Below the pieces are notes generated by a model. The model was not told the origin of the DNA. It saw nothing but the letters and a program-made list of their open reading frames with translations, and did no database searches. This document shows positions 11,880 to 23,140 of a stretch of DNA of 64,000 nucleotides, one piece after another. Both the position numbers and the translations under genes were made by a program. Every line of letters starts with the position of its first letter. The first letter of the stretch is position 1. This stretch comes from Porites lobata (taxonomy: Eukaryota; Cnidaria; Anthozoa; Scleractinia; Poritidae): the NCBI GenBank assembly GCA_942486035.1, contig CALNXK010000312.1, positions 337,111 through 401,110 on the forward strand, written 5' to 3'.

Positions 11880-13050
11880 CGACCCTTACACAAGTCTTTA
11901 GAAAAGACCCTAAGCGATTCACAAGCCTTTCTTGTACAAGCCGTCAGTAATGACTCTTAGCCTTCTGTAAGTATCTTAAAGAAGTTTTCTGTAAGACAAG
12001 CCGACAAGCAATTATCTTACACAAGCCTTCTGTAAGCTTTCTTAGGCGTTCTGTAAGACTCTTACACGAGCGCTCTGTAAGCATCTTACACATGCCTTGT
12101 GTAAGCCTTCTTATGTTCTTTAAGTATCTTACACAAGCCTTCTGTAAGTATCTTACACAAGCCTTCTCTAAGTATCTTACACAAGCCTTCTGTAAGTATC
12201 TTACACAAGCCTTGTGTAAGGACTCTTACACAAGCCTTCTGTAAGTATCTTACACAAGCCTTCTGTAAGGACTCTTACGCGTTCTGTAAGTATCTTACAC
12301 AAGCCTTGTGTAAGGACTCTTACACAAGCCTTCTGTAAGTATCTTACACAAGCCTTCTGTAAGGACTCTTACGCGTTCTGTAAGTATCTTACACAAGCCT
12401 TCTGTAAGCACTCTTAAGCGTTCTGTAAGTGTCTTACACAAGCCTTCTGTAAGCACTCTTACGCGTTCTGTAAGTATCTTACACAAGTCTTGTGTAAGGA
12501 CTCTTACACAAGCCTTCTGTAAGTATCTTACACAAGCCTTGTGTAGGGACTCTTACACAAGCCTTGTGTAGGTACTCTTACACAAGCCTTGTGTAGGGTC
12601 TCTTACACAAGGCTTGTGTAAGGACTCTTACACAAGCCTTATGTAAGTATCTTCCACAAGCCTTCTGTAAGGACTCTCACGCGTTCTGTAAGTATCTTAC
12701 ACAAGCCTTCTGTAAGTATCTTACACAAGCCTTTTGTAAGTATCTTACACAAGCCTTGTGTAGGGTCTCTTACACAAGGCTTGTGTAAGAGTCGTCACAC
12801 AAGACTTGTGTAAGATACTTATACAAGGCTAGTGTAAGGTTGCTTACACAAGGCTTGTGTAAGGACTCTTTATACAAGCCTTATGTTAGATACTTACACA
12901 AGCCTTGTATAAAGAGTCTTACACAAGCCTTCTGTGAGCCTTCTTACGCGTTCTGTAAGTATCTTACAAAAGGCTTGTGCAAGCTCTCTTACACGTTCTG
13001 TAAGAACTCTTACACAAGCCTTCCGTAATTATCTTAGGAAAGCCTTCTCT
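11880..13050. repeat. 1.2 kb minisatellite of 24-25 bp units containing short palindromes
   Basis: Dozens of units of the type tatcttacacaagccttctg plus taag follow each other, interspersed with gactcttac, acgcgttctgtaag and gtgtaagg variants. Many units contain cttacacaag followed by cttgtgtaag, a perfect inverted repeat, so single strands could form strings of hairpins. Units are most regular at 12120-12780; orientation variants (acaaggcttgtgtaag) prevail after about 12770. Open frames here encode repeats such as LTEGLCKI and are a by-product of the repeat. Confidence 0.95.
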
Positions 13051-14307
13051 AAGTCATACACAAAAGACAACAAAAACTGTTTACATAATTTTTAAGTGTT
13101 GAAGAAGGCGTTCGTAAGAAGGACTTTTAGTAATGAGCTATCTTAATTAAATTGAGCTATTTAGTGACACAGCAACTAAAATAGGGTAATTTTAGTGCAA
13201 TGGAATATATAAGGTCTTGTATATTATATTCTGTTACTGTTTTTATATAAGGTTCTGTGCCCAGCTGCTAAGATTGATCCCAATAGCTTAACCTGGGCAG
13301 TGAAATGGAAAAAATTAAACTTCATAAAATCGTAAAGAATTTATTAGATAAGCTTCGAAAACTGATTGTACGTGCATGGAACGGTCATCTAGAAATGTTT
13401 AGACTTCCTCAACCAATAGAAGATTCTAGGCAGTTTTTGTTTCTCCGATTTAGTTACCTTCGTTCGTCTCAGCACGGCTTAAAGAAATAATATTAAACTA
13501 ATTTATTCACCTTCATTTCTCTGTGCATTACTGCTAATAAAGATTCCGGTGGCATAACTATAATTTTCAGGCGACATAACCTCAGTGCCTCGCATGCGAT
13601 AGCAGGTCTCTTTGCGATTCCGGTCAACAGGCGACAGCCGGAGAATTGGTTTACACTGATCTCGCGTTAATTCCAGGCTACAGACGACCATTAAGTGGTG
13701 ATTTTCAAATGGCTACAGTTACTATCAAATTCCAAAACAGTCTGAATTGATATATTTGATTCACTGCGACCAGTTATCGATGCTGATTAAATCCGCTGAA
13801 AACCCAAGCCATTTTTATCATCTTAGTAGCTTTAGTAATCAAGCGTGTTCAGCGTGTCTTACACAAATTGCACGCTTAGCGTGCTATAATTCGCACACTT
13901 ACCCTGACATATGGGACGCTACAAAAAAACAAAAGGTCTAGCATGTTAAATTTACCAAATCAAAGGCAAGTGTGTCCGTCTTTGTTTTTTCAATTTAATA
14001 TGTGCATATCCGTGATCTACGGCACGCTAAGAGTGTCGTGCAAGCGTGTCGTGAGCGTGCTTTCACCTTTAGCATCAAATTCCTGTGGAGAGTCATATTC
14101 TGTTCAGCAGCATACAGCATTTAATATAAGGGTTTGCACATGCTCTGCCCTCCCACCCTGGGCTCTCCAAGCAGCAATACCATTTAAGATCACTTTGGCG
14201 TAGCTTCCATGTACAAATACAGGCAAACAATAATATTAATAATAATAATAATGATAATAATTTTTTTTAACTTACTGATAGAATTTTGATTCCAGCGTGC
14301 TAATTAC
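13051..14307. other. no gene seen
   Basis: Short open frames only, none with recognisable content or paired splice sites. An (aat/aata)n microsatellite lies near 14229-14262. Confidence 0.5.
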
Positions 14308-14516
14308 CCAGTTGCAAGGTAATTCCTTCTAAACGATCCTTTGGTTTGTAACCGTTAGCAACTGAGGAGATAACGGTGACTGCCCTCTCAACAGTGAGTT
14401 GATCCCCTAAAAATAGGTGTGAATCGTATCCTTTGTCAGCTGAAGGAGGAAGGTACATATGGAACTGTTGTAGAATAGAAAGCATGTCTTCATTGCTGAA
14501 AATGACACCGAGGGAC
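14308..14516 (-). pseudogene. isolated exon of a DUF6589-type transposon protein
   Basis: An open exon between an acceptor (ttttttag at about 14517) and a donor (GTAATT at 14307). It encodes a segment containing ILQQFHMYLPP, FLGDQLTVERAVTVISSVAN and DRLEGITLQLG. From memory this matches the DQLTVERA region of DUF6589 proteins, common in cnidarian and fungal transposon-derived families. No neighbouring exons were found, so it is a fragment or very old copy. Confidence 0.6.
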
Positions 14517-14650
14517 CTAAAAAAGGATGTTTTCAGAATAAATATGCTATTCCACAAAATCTCAACACATATCTGGTAATCGTGTACTGTAAAGGAGAGT
14601 GGGTTGTTCTGTTTACTTAATTTTATCTATTTGCACAGGCTGAAGAAGAA

Positions 14651-14953
14651 TCAGATTTTTAGTGCAAGGTACTTTAAATACCGCTCATAATCTATGTAAT
14701 TAAGAATTGGAGCTGCCGCTCCCTTGTCTACGTCCATCTAAAATCGAACATCTTCGATCTGCTCGTGAATCCTTACTGAAGGCACTGAAAGTCCTGATTT
14801 GCAAGACTCAGGTTTTCTCTTCTGTTCCACATCAAAGATGGACCTGAGAAACTCATCCTCTGGAATCCTGATCCGTGTGACTTATATGCTGTTTTTCCAT
14901 CAACCATTTCAGTGGCAGTTTCACATTATGACACTCAGACTGAAAATGACCTC
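14651..14953 (-). pseudogene. Ty3/gypsy relic: second gag zinc knuckle and protease-like segment
   Basis: This continues the gag reading frame from 23034-23140 across the TTAA insertion site. After the insertion the frame reads RGHFQSEC, the second half of a CCHC knuckle whose second cysteine codon (left on the 23034 side) has become Arg. Further on, after a frameshift, comes a segment with SVRIHEQIEDVRF, a TAG stop at 14738-14740, then MDVDKGAAAPIL, which resembles a retropepsin active site with DTG changed to DKG. It ends at TGA 14651-14653. The knuckle is clear; the protease reading is a family-level inference. Confidence 0.6.
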
Positions 14954-14957
14954 TTAA

Positions 14958-15570
14958 GAGCGGCCGTCCGTAAATATCGCCTGGGGGCGTGCAAAATGAA
15001 AAAATCGAAAATCCCCAAACTTTGTCAGAATATAGCCCTAGGTGAACTATTTCTAGAAAAATAACTTTTAGTTCGATTAGATTTTTCTTTTACGCGTGCC
15101 GCGACCGAGTCGGTTCGGAAGCTCACACGGCAGTTCTCAGGGGCTAATGACCATATATTACTTAAAAATCGTTTAAAAATTAAAAAGGAAACAAATTCTG
15201 CTTCTGGGAATCGTACCAAAAAGAGCTCAACTTAAACAATTGTTTTGATCTAAAATTTTCCTATTCGACGGCAAATTAAATATTTTTTAGATTTTTAATT
15301 ATTTTACTTATTTTGCCCATTTTTCACGGACAAAAAATAGCAAAACTTCAGACTCGAAAATCACTCCTTGGTATACAGCCTTGGACCATAGCTTTCCTAC
15401 CAATAGAAAGAGAAAGGTGTCTTCTTCACATAAATGCAATAAAATTCTTGGGCAAACCAAAAGGCAAGATGTTTTGAGCGCCGAACAAAAGCGACCGTTG
15501 AGGTCAAAACACGCCATTTTGTCACGACATTCAAAGGGCAAAAACAACAATACTCTCGTTATTTAAAATA
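14958..15570 (+). repeat. left terminal inverted repeat of the TTAA element
   Basis: The outer 150 bp are nearly identical to the inverted right end. Inner parts (such as cactccttggtatacagcct and gcaataaaattcttgggca) match with more differences. The inner limit is approximate. Confidence 0.8.
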
Positions 15571-16382
15571 TTTTTGCGCTTTGTAGCACAGAACGCCTTG
15601 TATTTGCCAAGAAGGTTTGCTTTTTAAGTAGCTGTATGATTTCTCTTGTTCATTTTGTTGGAAACCGTTTGCTAACAAGTGACATTTGCGATCGACTTGC
15701 AATATCTAAATTCTTTGTTATTGCTCCCTACTGAGAAACGTTTCAAACTTCATAGTTTTCCAGAACTTAAAATATTTCACGCACGATTAAACAATAATTG
15801 TTCCTTTCATTATATGAGACTAACTAGTTATACACCTACCCATTTTAAAGCTGATTCAATATAAACAAACAGGCTTCCATCCTATGCAATGCCGAGTTAC
15901 CGATCGAGTACTTGTACTTCACGGAATGTCACAATTGCGTGACACAGGGGCGCAGGTAATGCACCTCAAACCGGAAGCGTACTATTGCGCGATTTAAGGT
16001 TTAAACGACTTGCACAGGTAAGGATACCTGGCATATGTCGTATTCTTAATTAGCTGAAACTTTTGTTCCCCCTATACCTTTTCTGGCGAGTAATCAAAGA
16101 CGTGAAAACATCCATAATCCCAATTCCGTATCCCTACTCACTGCTCTACCCTACCTCCGCAGGCGCACAAGCCGAGAGACAATCCTGCGTTTTAGTGGAC
16201 TAATTTAAGAGGGTACTTTTGTAATTAATTAATTTTATTTTTGTATCGACATGCAAAATATCTGTTATTATGCAATTAAACTTGGATAATACTGTAGTGG
16301 GAAATTTGAGTGAGTAGGTGGAAGGAGTAGGAGCTGTGAATGATTCCGTATTAGTCCAGACACCCAAGTTTCAATAATAATA
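15571..16382. other. 3' noncoding part of the TTAA element
   Basis: Between the left terminal repeat and the gene's stop codon. Short frames only; nothing recognisable. Confidence 0.5.
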
Positions 16383-19300
16383 TTAGTTGCAGGAGCACGA
16401 TTTTACAAGGTCCTCAATCAATTTTACGTAAGGTGCTTTACGTTTCAGTGAAACACCTTCGCACTTCAGATCAAAATAACAGCATATTAAACGCAACATT
16501 GACACGCTGAGCTTGGTCAGTTTCCTTTGTTCGCACATTTCACACAGATTGTACGTGTCATACATGACTGGATGAACAACCTGGCATTCCTGGATTATAT
16601 GAGTGCGCACAGAAGAGTATACATCTTCCTCTTCAACGGCTTGAACATCGCACTCATCAGCATCATCGCAACTTTCGGACTGACGTAACTTCGCTGCAGC
16701 TCTTGAAAAATAGGATTTAATTTGCTGAGGTGAAAGGAATACAGCTGGTGTGAAAATGCGGCTGCCATCTTCTTCTTTGGCGTGCCTCATATCTCTAGCC
16801 ACGTCTTCTGGGTCTGTTTTATGTCCAGTTTGTTCTCCGATCTTAAACTTTTCGTTTAAGTAATTCTTCTGCTTGAAATTGAATCTAGAACTTTTTTTAG
16901 TTGAACGTAGGGCCCAACCCGGTGATAGCAGATGCCCCGCCCTCTTTTCTACCACAACTGAGCCCGCTACAAAAGGCTGTGCACTGGCACCTTCTTCGAG
17001 TTTTTCGAAGTACATCATCTTCGCCTTGTCTAAGAGGCTGTGTTTCTCCTCGAGAAACTGGCATTTTTCATAATGCAAGTGGCGCTCAAGATTATAGTGG
17101 CGCTGAAAGGTGCTTACGCATCCCTCCACTGGACAATAAAAGAGCGGGCTTTCGTGGTCAGCGGAAACAACACTTTCCTCTTTCGTCGGCGACTCTTCCT
17201 TTCTATTATTAGAGGCCTGGGCGTTGTCACATGAAGATACATCTTGAAAGTCTCCTTGGGAAAATGAACAATGTGTGAAAACTGGTTCCTCTAGCGGGCC
17301 TATTTCAACTAAATGACGAAAGAAAAAAATATTAAAAGAGAAAGGCCTTCAGAATTTTTTATCAAAACACTTCAGAAGCGGATTATGGATGCTCAATCTC
17401 ACTAAAACAAACGTTACTTCAAAAGTATTGTGTACTTTTTAAGCCTAGTGAATGGTCATGCTGAAATTACAACAGTTCTCAACCTACTTTAAAATTAACA
17501 GCGTTGCAGCTATCTCTTGTAGTTCGCATTGATGTCTATTCAGTTACGCTACGTTATAACAAAACTAGTGCCCAAATTATGAGTTAGTTATCTATAGCTT
17601 CTAAGATGTCTGACCTTCCAGTTGTGTCCATGATACTTTCTTTCCTTTACCCACGTCAAATGCTTTCCACGCTGTGAGCTCTCGGTCTCCCAGATGGAAG
17701 TTGTTAAGGGTGCTAACTCCCTCTAATTTCCCACGCAGAGACGTTGGACGCACGATGGACATGTCGATCAAAGCCACCCGAACACCTCTAACACCACCAT
17801 GAGAGAGCATTGCATCTCGGAAGTCTTCTGCAGTGACCACATCGTGACCTTCGTTGAGATACCTTAAAACGTGAGCTTTAATTGTGGCCGCCTTTCTGTC
17901 ACAGGGCCCCTTACCGCCTTGCGGATCGCTAAAATCAACTCTTTCTACTTTAATTCCCGTTGCTTTCTCCATAAGTCCACAGGCAGCTAACATGGTTACA
18001 CTGTGATAACATCCAGCGTTGTCCTGGCGGAGAAAGGCAGTTGTTGTTTCAGGATGGTCCATTTTGAGCTGCTGCAAGGTGTGGCGTAAAACGCTTACCA
18101 CCGCGTCACTGTCTTGATTACAATTCTTCACAATGTGGACAAATGCTTGGTGTTGCAGGTTTCCCTTTCGACGTACGACGGTACTGATATGCCAAGAGAT
18201 TCCTCTCTTAGCAAACCAGTCGGTTTGGGTTTCCCGGTACTTTCGGGGCAAGAATTTCATCGCCCAGTCTTGAGTGATTAACACTGAACTTTCTGCCAGG
18301 GTATCTATGATGTTTAAGCGGGCCTTATCCTGTTGAATAGATCTCAGTTGATGAGCCTTCCAAGCTTCTATCGCTGTATAAGCTTGCTGAAACGAGTACA
18401 TGACGTCATCCCGGTCTTCTTCATCCAGGTTCGCTTCGATCAAATTCAACTCAATTTCTTTTAAAGTGTCTTTCAGCCGATCACAAAAGGGACAACTCTT
18501 GTCGTGGGCGTGGTCACACATTTCTCGAAGACACTCTTCTTTTGTATCAGTTAGGGCGTACGCACTACAGTGGTCGGGGATACTGGATGCTCTGGTGATA
18601 TGAACCTGCGAGAAAGTAGTCAGAACAAAAATAATAAGCTATATCTACAAAGAAGAATTTCTTCATTGTGTTTTTGAAATTTCTGGGTAAATTTTGAATT
18701 CAACATCTTAAAAAGAAATCATCAACCTATGATTGGCCAAAAACTAGACACGATTTATCACACATCTTTTACTGCGGTCATACAATTAAATTTATTTCAT
18801 AGTATAAAAGGGGTAACTAAGCATAAAAGGTAGGCATAGCTACAATAATTTTTAAGGGTTCAACTGATCGCCTTTGCATATTCATTTCTTTTATGTGATT
18901 ACTCTTTCAGTGTTTATATTATAAATGGTTCTAAAATATCTACCTTGTAGTCCGTTTTCAAATACTGTTTTCCCTCTTTCAGAGCTTGCTCGCATCTAAC
19001 GACCCACTGTCTGTCTCCAGTCCTTGCAACTAATTTTAGCAAATCGTTAAAGGCTTTTGCTCCTTCAGCGGCAAAGTAGTCTAGTCCTTGAAGTGACTTT
19101 CTTACTGTAGCGGTACACGATGACAATATTCGTAACATTGTGGACGGGCTGAACGGAGAAAAATTCGTCTCCAAGCAGAACTGGTTATACTGATCAATTA
19201 TGCGCTGTGGTATCATGGACCTTATCACATTAGGTGTTTCGAGTACCTTGCCGTTTGATAGGTACAGGTAGCGTTGGCCAAACGGTAGATCTTGGACCAC

Positions 19301-21623
19301 GTGGGGACTGGTAATGAAGCTTAAAAAATGATCGAGCTGGATTTCGTCTACCCTGAGTCTAGGGCTCTTGGCGGCAGGCAAGGGAACACCGCGTCCATGC
19401 TCGATGGAATGTTGGCGAGCTACTTTGATTCTGTAGTCGGTGATGCCAGGAATAAATTGCTGCAAAACAGAGTACGGTGTCAAATCAGCCATTATTGACA
19501 ACACCTGTCGGCGGGTGTCCCAACTACTTGCATTCTGATAGGTCTCTGCTAACGCTTCCAGGTACTTCTTATCCAACGGAGATTGATTTTCTGTGCCCAA
19601 GGCTTTTTCTACAGACTGTGAGCTTTTCATTGCTTCCCATAGGGCTTCCGGGTTTCCAGGAGAAATGACCTCTAACGACGCAACGACAGCATCTTTTGCT
19701 TTAGATACGCGAACATTTTTAGTTCGCGCGCTTAGTTGCTCCCAACTTTTTTTCGGTTGATTCACAGTTTCCCTGCCACATACACTTAAAAATTCATTCA
19801 GCTTTAAGCGACGAAGCGTTTGGTTTTCGATTGATGAATCATTCGCACTACCGCTGCTGCTGCCGGTACTTTCTGTAGCGTAAGGGCTACTGTCGAACGA
19901 AACAAGTTCGAGGTTTTTCATGGCTTGACTTAAACCAGAGGTACTTTCATTGTCCTGAAATATAAAAGAGAAAAGAAGAAAAGAGAAAGCCAAATTAAGA
20001 AAGAGAATAATAAAATGATATAAGGAGTTAAGAAGCTATAAGCGACTATCACAGTAATACAAAATAATGACAATGACGATGATTGGGCCGATGATAATGA
20101 TGAAGATGATGAAAACTGTAGCTTTTATTTTAAAAAAAAAATTTAGTCATCGATTTAATTCTACATGTTTTGAACTGCAAAACAAATTGCAGATCTAATT
20201 TAAAACAATCCTCCTTCCTCCATCTGTTTCTTTGTGTGCATGTGGTTTTTTTTCGTTGAGGCCCCAAGAAGGAGCCATTTGAAAACTGTTTCAATTCCAA
20301 ATCCTGTCTCTGATTCTGATGATTATAATATATTACCGAGTCAGTTTCGTCAGTGTCAACAACTGACAGGACCTTTGCCTTTGCTTGTTGGACTTTGAAA
20401 GAAACATCCTCTTTTGAAATGGACGGTGATGAAGCAAATGATGTGCAGACGTCTCGTTTCTCTTTTGCGATTGGAGGGGGGACATCTTCTTTTGTTTCAC
20501 ACGGGGATGAAGGTGCCCCTGATGCAAGCACCAGCCGACATTTTTTACAAATGGCTAAAATTAAAACAGAAAAATAACAACTCATGAGTACATTTCCCAT
20601 CTTCTTTATTCAGCGATAAAATCTGCGGAATATCCATTTCAGCCTTCGTGAAATAACGCAGTGGAATCTCCATAATCACTGCAAATTTGGTTGGTGTCTG
20701 TAACACAGCGAATGTGGTTTTAATCACTGATTTAGACATGCATTTGACCCCCATCGAGTTAGGATTTGGTCATAAAGCTTTTTGTTCATGGCAGCTAATT
20801 GTTTCTAAATTTTAAGTACCAGTCCCCAGCCTACGCCACAGACCAGACTTAACATCTAGCCGGGTTTCTTTCGGCTGCATACGCAGCTCCCAGGGACTAG
20901 AGGATTGTGCAATTCTTAGCATTATCTTTATTACTTACGAGACGCAACTGGAACAAGCACTGAAGTGAGCCTAAAGATCCTTTTACATTGTGGTAGGGTG
21001 ATACCCCGATCTCCCTTGACTTGTTTACTCTTATGCGCCGCCCAGTCTTTTGGAGCGGAACATGTTCTTTTGCCGCTACGCCATCGTATACCAAAGGCGT
21101 CTCGATGTCGTGGACAAATCGACATTTTAATATGATTATCATCGACTTCGAAAATCCCTGAAACAAAATGTACAAAGAAGCCGCAGTGAATTCATGTAGC
21201 AATCCTGTGGTAATCGCAAAATGTGTTTGCTGTTAGTATCAACAGTTAGTAAGTCAAATTCCGGAACTACGTTGCTGCCTTTGAGAGGTCTTTCGAGTTG
21301 CGGTGCCACGCATAAACAAATTAATATTAATGAATAAAATAAAATAAAACGAATGACATATAATAACAAGCGGTAAAAGTGCATCAACTTGATCAACTCA
21401 TCGGAAAGGCTTTATTTATTTACAGTGCAAATCAGTTACCTGCTCTTGCGAGAAGAAGATCTGCTTCCGTTTTCAAGGACGAATCAAAGCAGTCATATTG
21501 GTTTAAGTGAGACTTGACGTCTTTTGTGCATTTGTCTAGTGCTACACACGTTGCATCTGCAGGATTTGAAGGGCTAGCTCCACAAGGCCCTCCAACAAAG
21601 GTGGAATATCCACACGATGCCAT
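16383..21623 (-). CDS. intact six-exon transposase-like protein, 1182 aa, of the TTAA element
   Basis: Exons in order: 21440-21623, 20939-21157, 20337-20554, 18944-19954, 17615-18605, 16383-17308, all GT-AG. The lengths sum to 3549 nt with no internal stop. Residues 1-134: Cys-rich start, then SICPRHRDAFGIRW; at the next junction comes PICKKCR, so a zinc-binding module of CxxH/C/CxxC type is likely. Residues 208-544: helical region with SIMADL, FIPGITDYR, SPHVVQDLPFGQRYL, ATVRKSLQGLDYF. Residues 545-874: cluster CDHAHDKSCPFC, then ITQDWAMKFLP (D657), RQDNAGCYHS (D739), DFSDPQGGKGPCDRK (D768/D771), a pattern like an RNase H-fold DDE core. Residues about 933-955: C2HC finger CPVEGC...H...C; the tail has CEMC and a SAP-like helix pair. 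The family is familiar to me as uncharacterised, multicopy cnidarian proteins. DNA cleavage by these residues is inference. The start is chosen by homology of MASC to the second copy. Confidence 0.88.
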
Positions 21624-21941
21624 ACGTCAACGAGTGTTGGCTTCAACTCGGAAGCAAGGTGGCTTTGGTACTGGCTCTAAGAATTACTCAACTATCACAC
21701 GTTTACTTTGAAAAAATTTTTCAGGGTGGAGTTTTTCTTATCTGATTTATCTGAAAGCATTTTAGACTTAAAGTAAATATTTCAAGATCAGCGGACGAGA
21801 TAACCCAAGAAAGCAGACAACAACCTCGTTCCCAGGTTCTCTCTCCTACCCTTTGAGCAGACAGCACATGTGGTATCTGCTCCTGGTGCTATATATTTTT
21901 GGGGTTTCTAAAGTTTCGCAATCAGTCTGTTTTACTTTTGA

Positions 21942-22187
21942 TCAGCCCCCTGATTTATCATTTTCACTTTGATCATTGTTTAGTTTCAGGGAGGGTTTAG
22001 TGCATTGTGCAGCACAAATCTGACTTACCCCACACCCATACAACTGACATTCCTCTCCCCAGTCCCCACAGCTGTGTGTAACGCATTGTCCTATTGCTCC
22101 GCAACAGATGTGAAGAGAACGTGTATTTAGCGGTTTTATTTCCAATACCTCTTCAGTTTTTGACAGATAAGTAATATATTTAGTCAT
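21942..22187 (-). CDS. cysteine-rich open frame upstream of the transposase-like gene, unrecognised
   Basis: 81 codons with nine or so cysteines concentrated in HICCGAIGQCVTHSCGDWGE and the following segment. No signal peptide at the start. It lies inside the TTAA element between the right terminal repeat and exon 1, on the same strand. It may be a chance frame, an unused upstream exon or a second small gene. No homologous frame was noticed upstream of the second copy. Confidence 0.2.
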   Translation of the reverse strand: MTKYITYLSKTEEVLEIKPLNTRSLHICCGAIGQCVTHSCGDWGEECQLYGCGVSQICAAQCTKPSLKLNNDQSENDKSGG

Positions 22188-22329
22188 ATATCCTTATGTA
22201 AGCTGACGTGGGCTAAATTGTTCTTTTTAAATGAGCAATGGATAGTATTGAAACGTGTTGATCTGTGCCGTTCACGGCTGTTAATTCATTGAACAGCAAA
22301 CGGATTTTGACTGTTAACGGGTTCATTTA

Positions 22330-23029
22330 AGTAAAAACTGGCGAAACAGATGCAAATAAGTCGAAAATAATAAGTATTGTTCCTTTGCAAAGAGATTTGG
22401 GGATTTTGGCCATTCTTTGCCCCGAAGAGCATTTTTGTTGATTTAACACCTTGGCATACCGTGACAAAAGTGGCGTGAATTTGACCTCAAGGGCAACTTT
22501 CATTTGGCGCTGGAATATTTTCCCCGTTGGATTGCCCAAAAATTTTATTGCATTAATTTGAGGAAGACACCTTGCTCTTTCTATCTGTAGGAACGTTATG
22601 CCTCAAAGCCGTATACCAAGAAGTGATTTTTGAGTCCGAATGTTGTCAATATTTTGTCTGTCAAAAATCAGCAAATTAGGTAAAATAATTAAAAATCTGA
22701 AAAATATCCAGTTTGTTGTCGAATAGGAAAATTTCACATTGAAAATATTATTTAATTTGCACTCTTACTACTGAGGTTTTCAGAAGCAGAGTTTGTTTCT
22801 TCTTTAATTTTTAAACGATTTTTAAGTAATGCACTGTCTTTAGCCGGTGAAACCCAACCTGTGAGCCCCGGAACCGACTCGGTCGCCGCACGCGTAAAAG
22901 AAAAATCTAATCGAACTAAAAGTTATTTTTCTAGAAATAGTTTACCTAGAGCTATATTCTGACAAAGTTTGGGGATTTTCGATTTTTTCATTTTGCACGC
23001 CCCCAGGCGATATTTACGGACGGCCGCTC
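22330..23029 (-). repeat. right terminal inverted repeat of the TTAA element
   Basis: Reverse complement of the left end, with the outer ~150 bp nearly identical. Inward it matches the segments at 15310-15560 with substitutions and small indels. The inner limit near 22330 is approximate. Confidence 0.8.
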
Positions 23030-23033
23030 TTAA

Positions 23034-23140
23034 ATGACGCTTGAAACACTCTCAATCTTTGTATTTGCAGTTGTCTGGAGTATGGTTGGTTAAACCACAG
23101 CGAAAACATCGCTTCTTTTGATCTCCAGTCTACTGGAGGT
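23034..23140 (-). pseudogene. Ty3/gypsy gag relic with first zinc knuckle
   Basis: The minus strand encodes CFRCGLTNHTPDNC (23067-23108), a full C-x2-C-x4-H-x4-C knuckle, then KYKD, a stop and ECFKR. The frame is continuous with 31320 and above if the BEL element is removed, and with 14953 and below if the TTAA element is removed. In-frame TAG and TGA show it is dead. Confidence 0.85.

Larger units (their letters stand above)
14954..23033 (-). mobile_element. 8.07 kb DNA transposon with TTAA target duplication and long inverted ends, carrying the six-exon gene
   Basis: TTAA lies at 14954-14957 and 23030-23033. The element between (14958-23029) begins GAGCGGCCGTCCGTAAATAT and ends with its reverse complement. 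The outer ~150 bp of the ends show only about three differences by eye, and weaker homology continues inward for 600-700 bp. Fusing the flanks at one TTAA restores a Ty3/gypsy gag frame, so the empty site can be inferred from the sequence. Contents: one intact six-exon minus-strand gene and, near the right end, an unrecognised cysteine-rich frame. TTAA duplications are known for piggyBac and Kolobok. The ends and protein do not obviously match piggyBac; Kolobok or an undescribed group remain possible. I treat the internal gene as the likely transposase, which is inference from structure. Confidence 0.85.

Noticed and set aside
12295..13028. Repeat proteins LTEGLCKI and similar in the minisatellite
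   Set aside because: The unit alternates between 24 and 25 bp, so frames stay open only locally; no start or splice context.
11880..13050. CRISPR-like array
   Set aside because: Units abut without unique spacers and the genome is eukaryotic.
14651..14866. Part of the DUF6589 protein next door
   Set aside because: The gag frame leads into it after the knuckle and it has a retropepsin-like DxGAA site, so a gypsy protease fits better; not certain.
14958..15570. Independent MITE copies instead of terminal repeats of one element
   Set aside because: No inverted GAGCGG end with TTAA at the inner edges, and fusing the outer flanks restores a gypsy frame.
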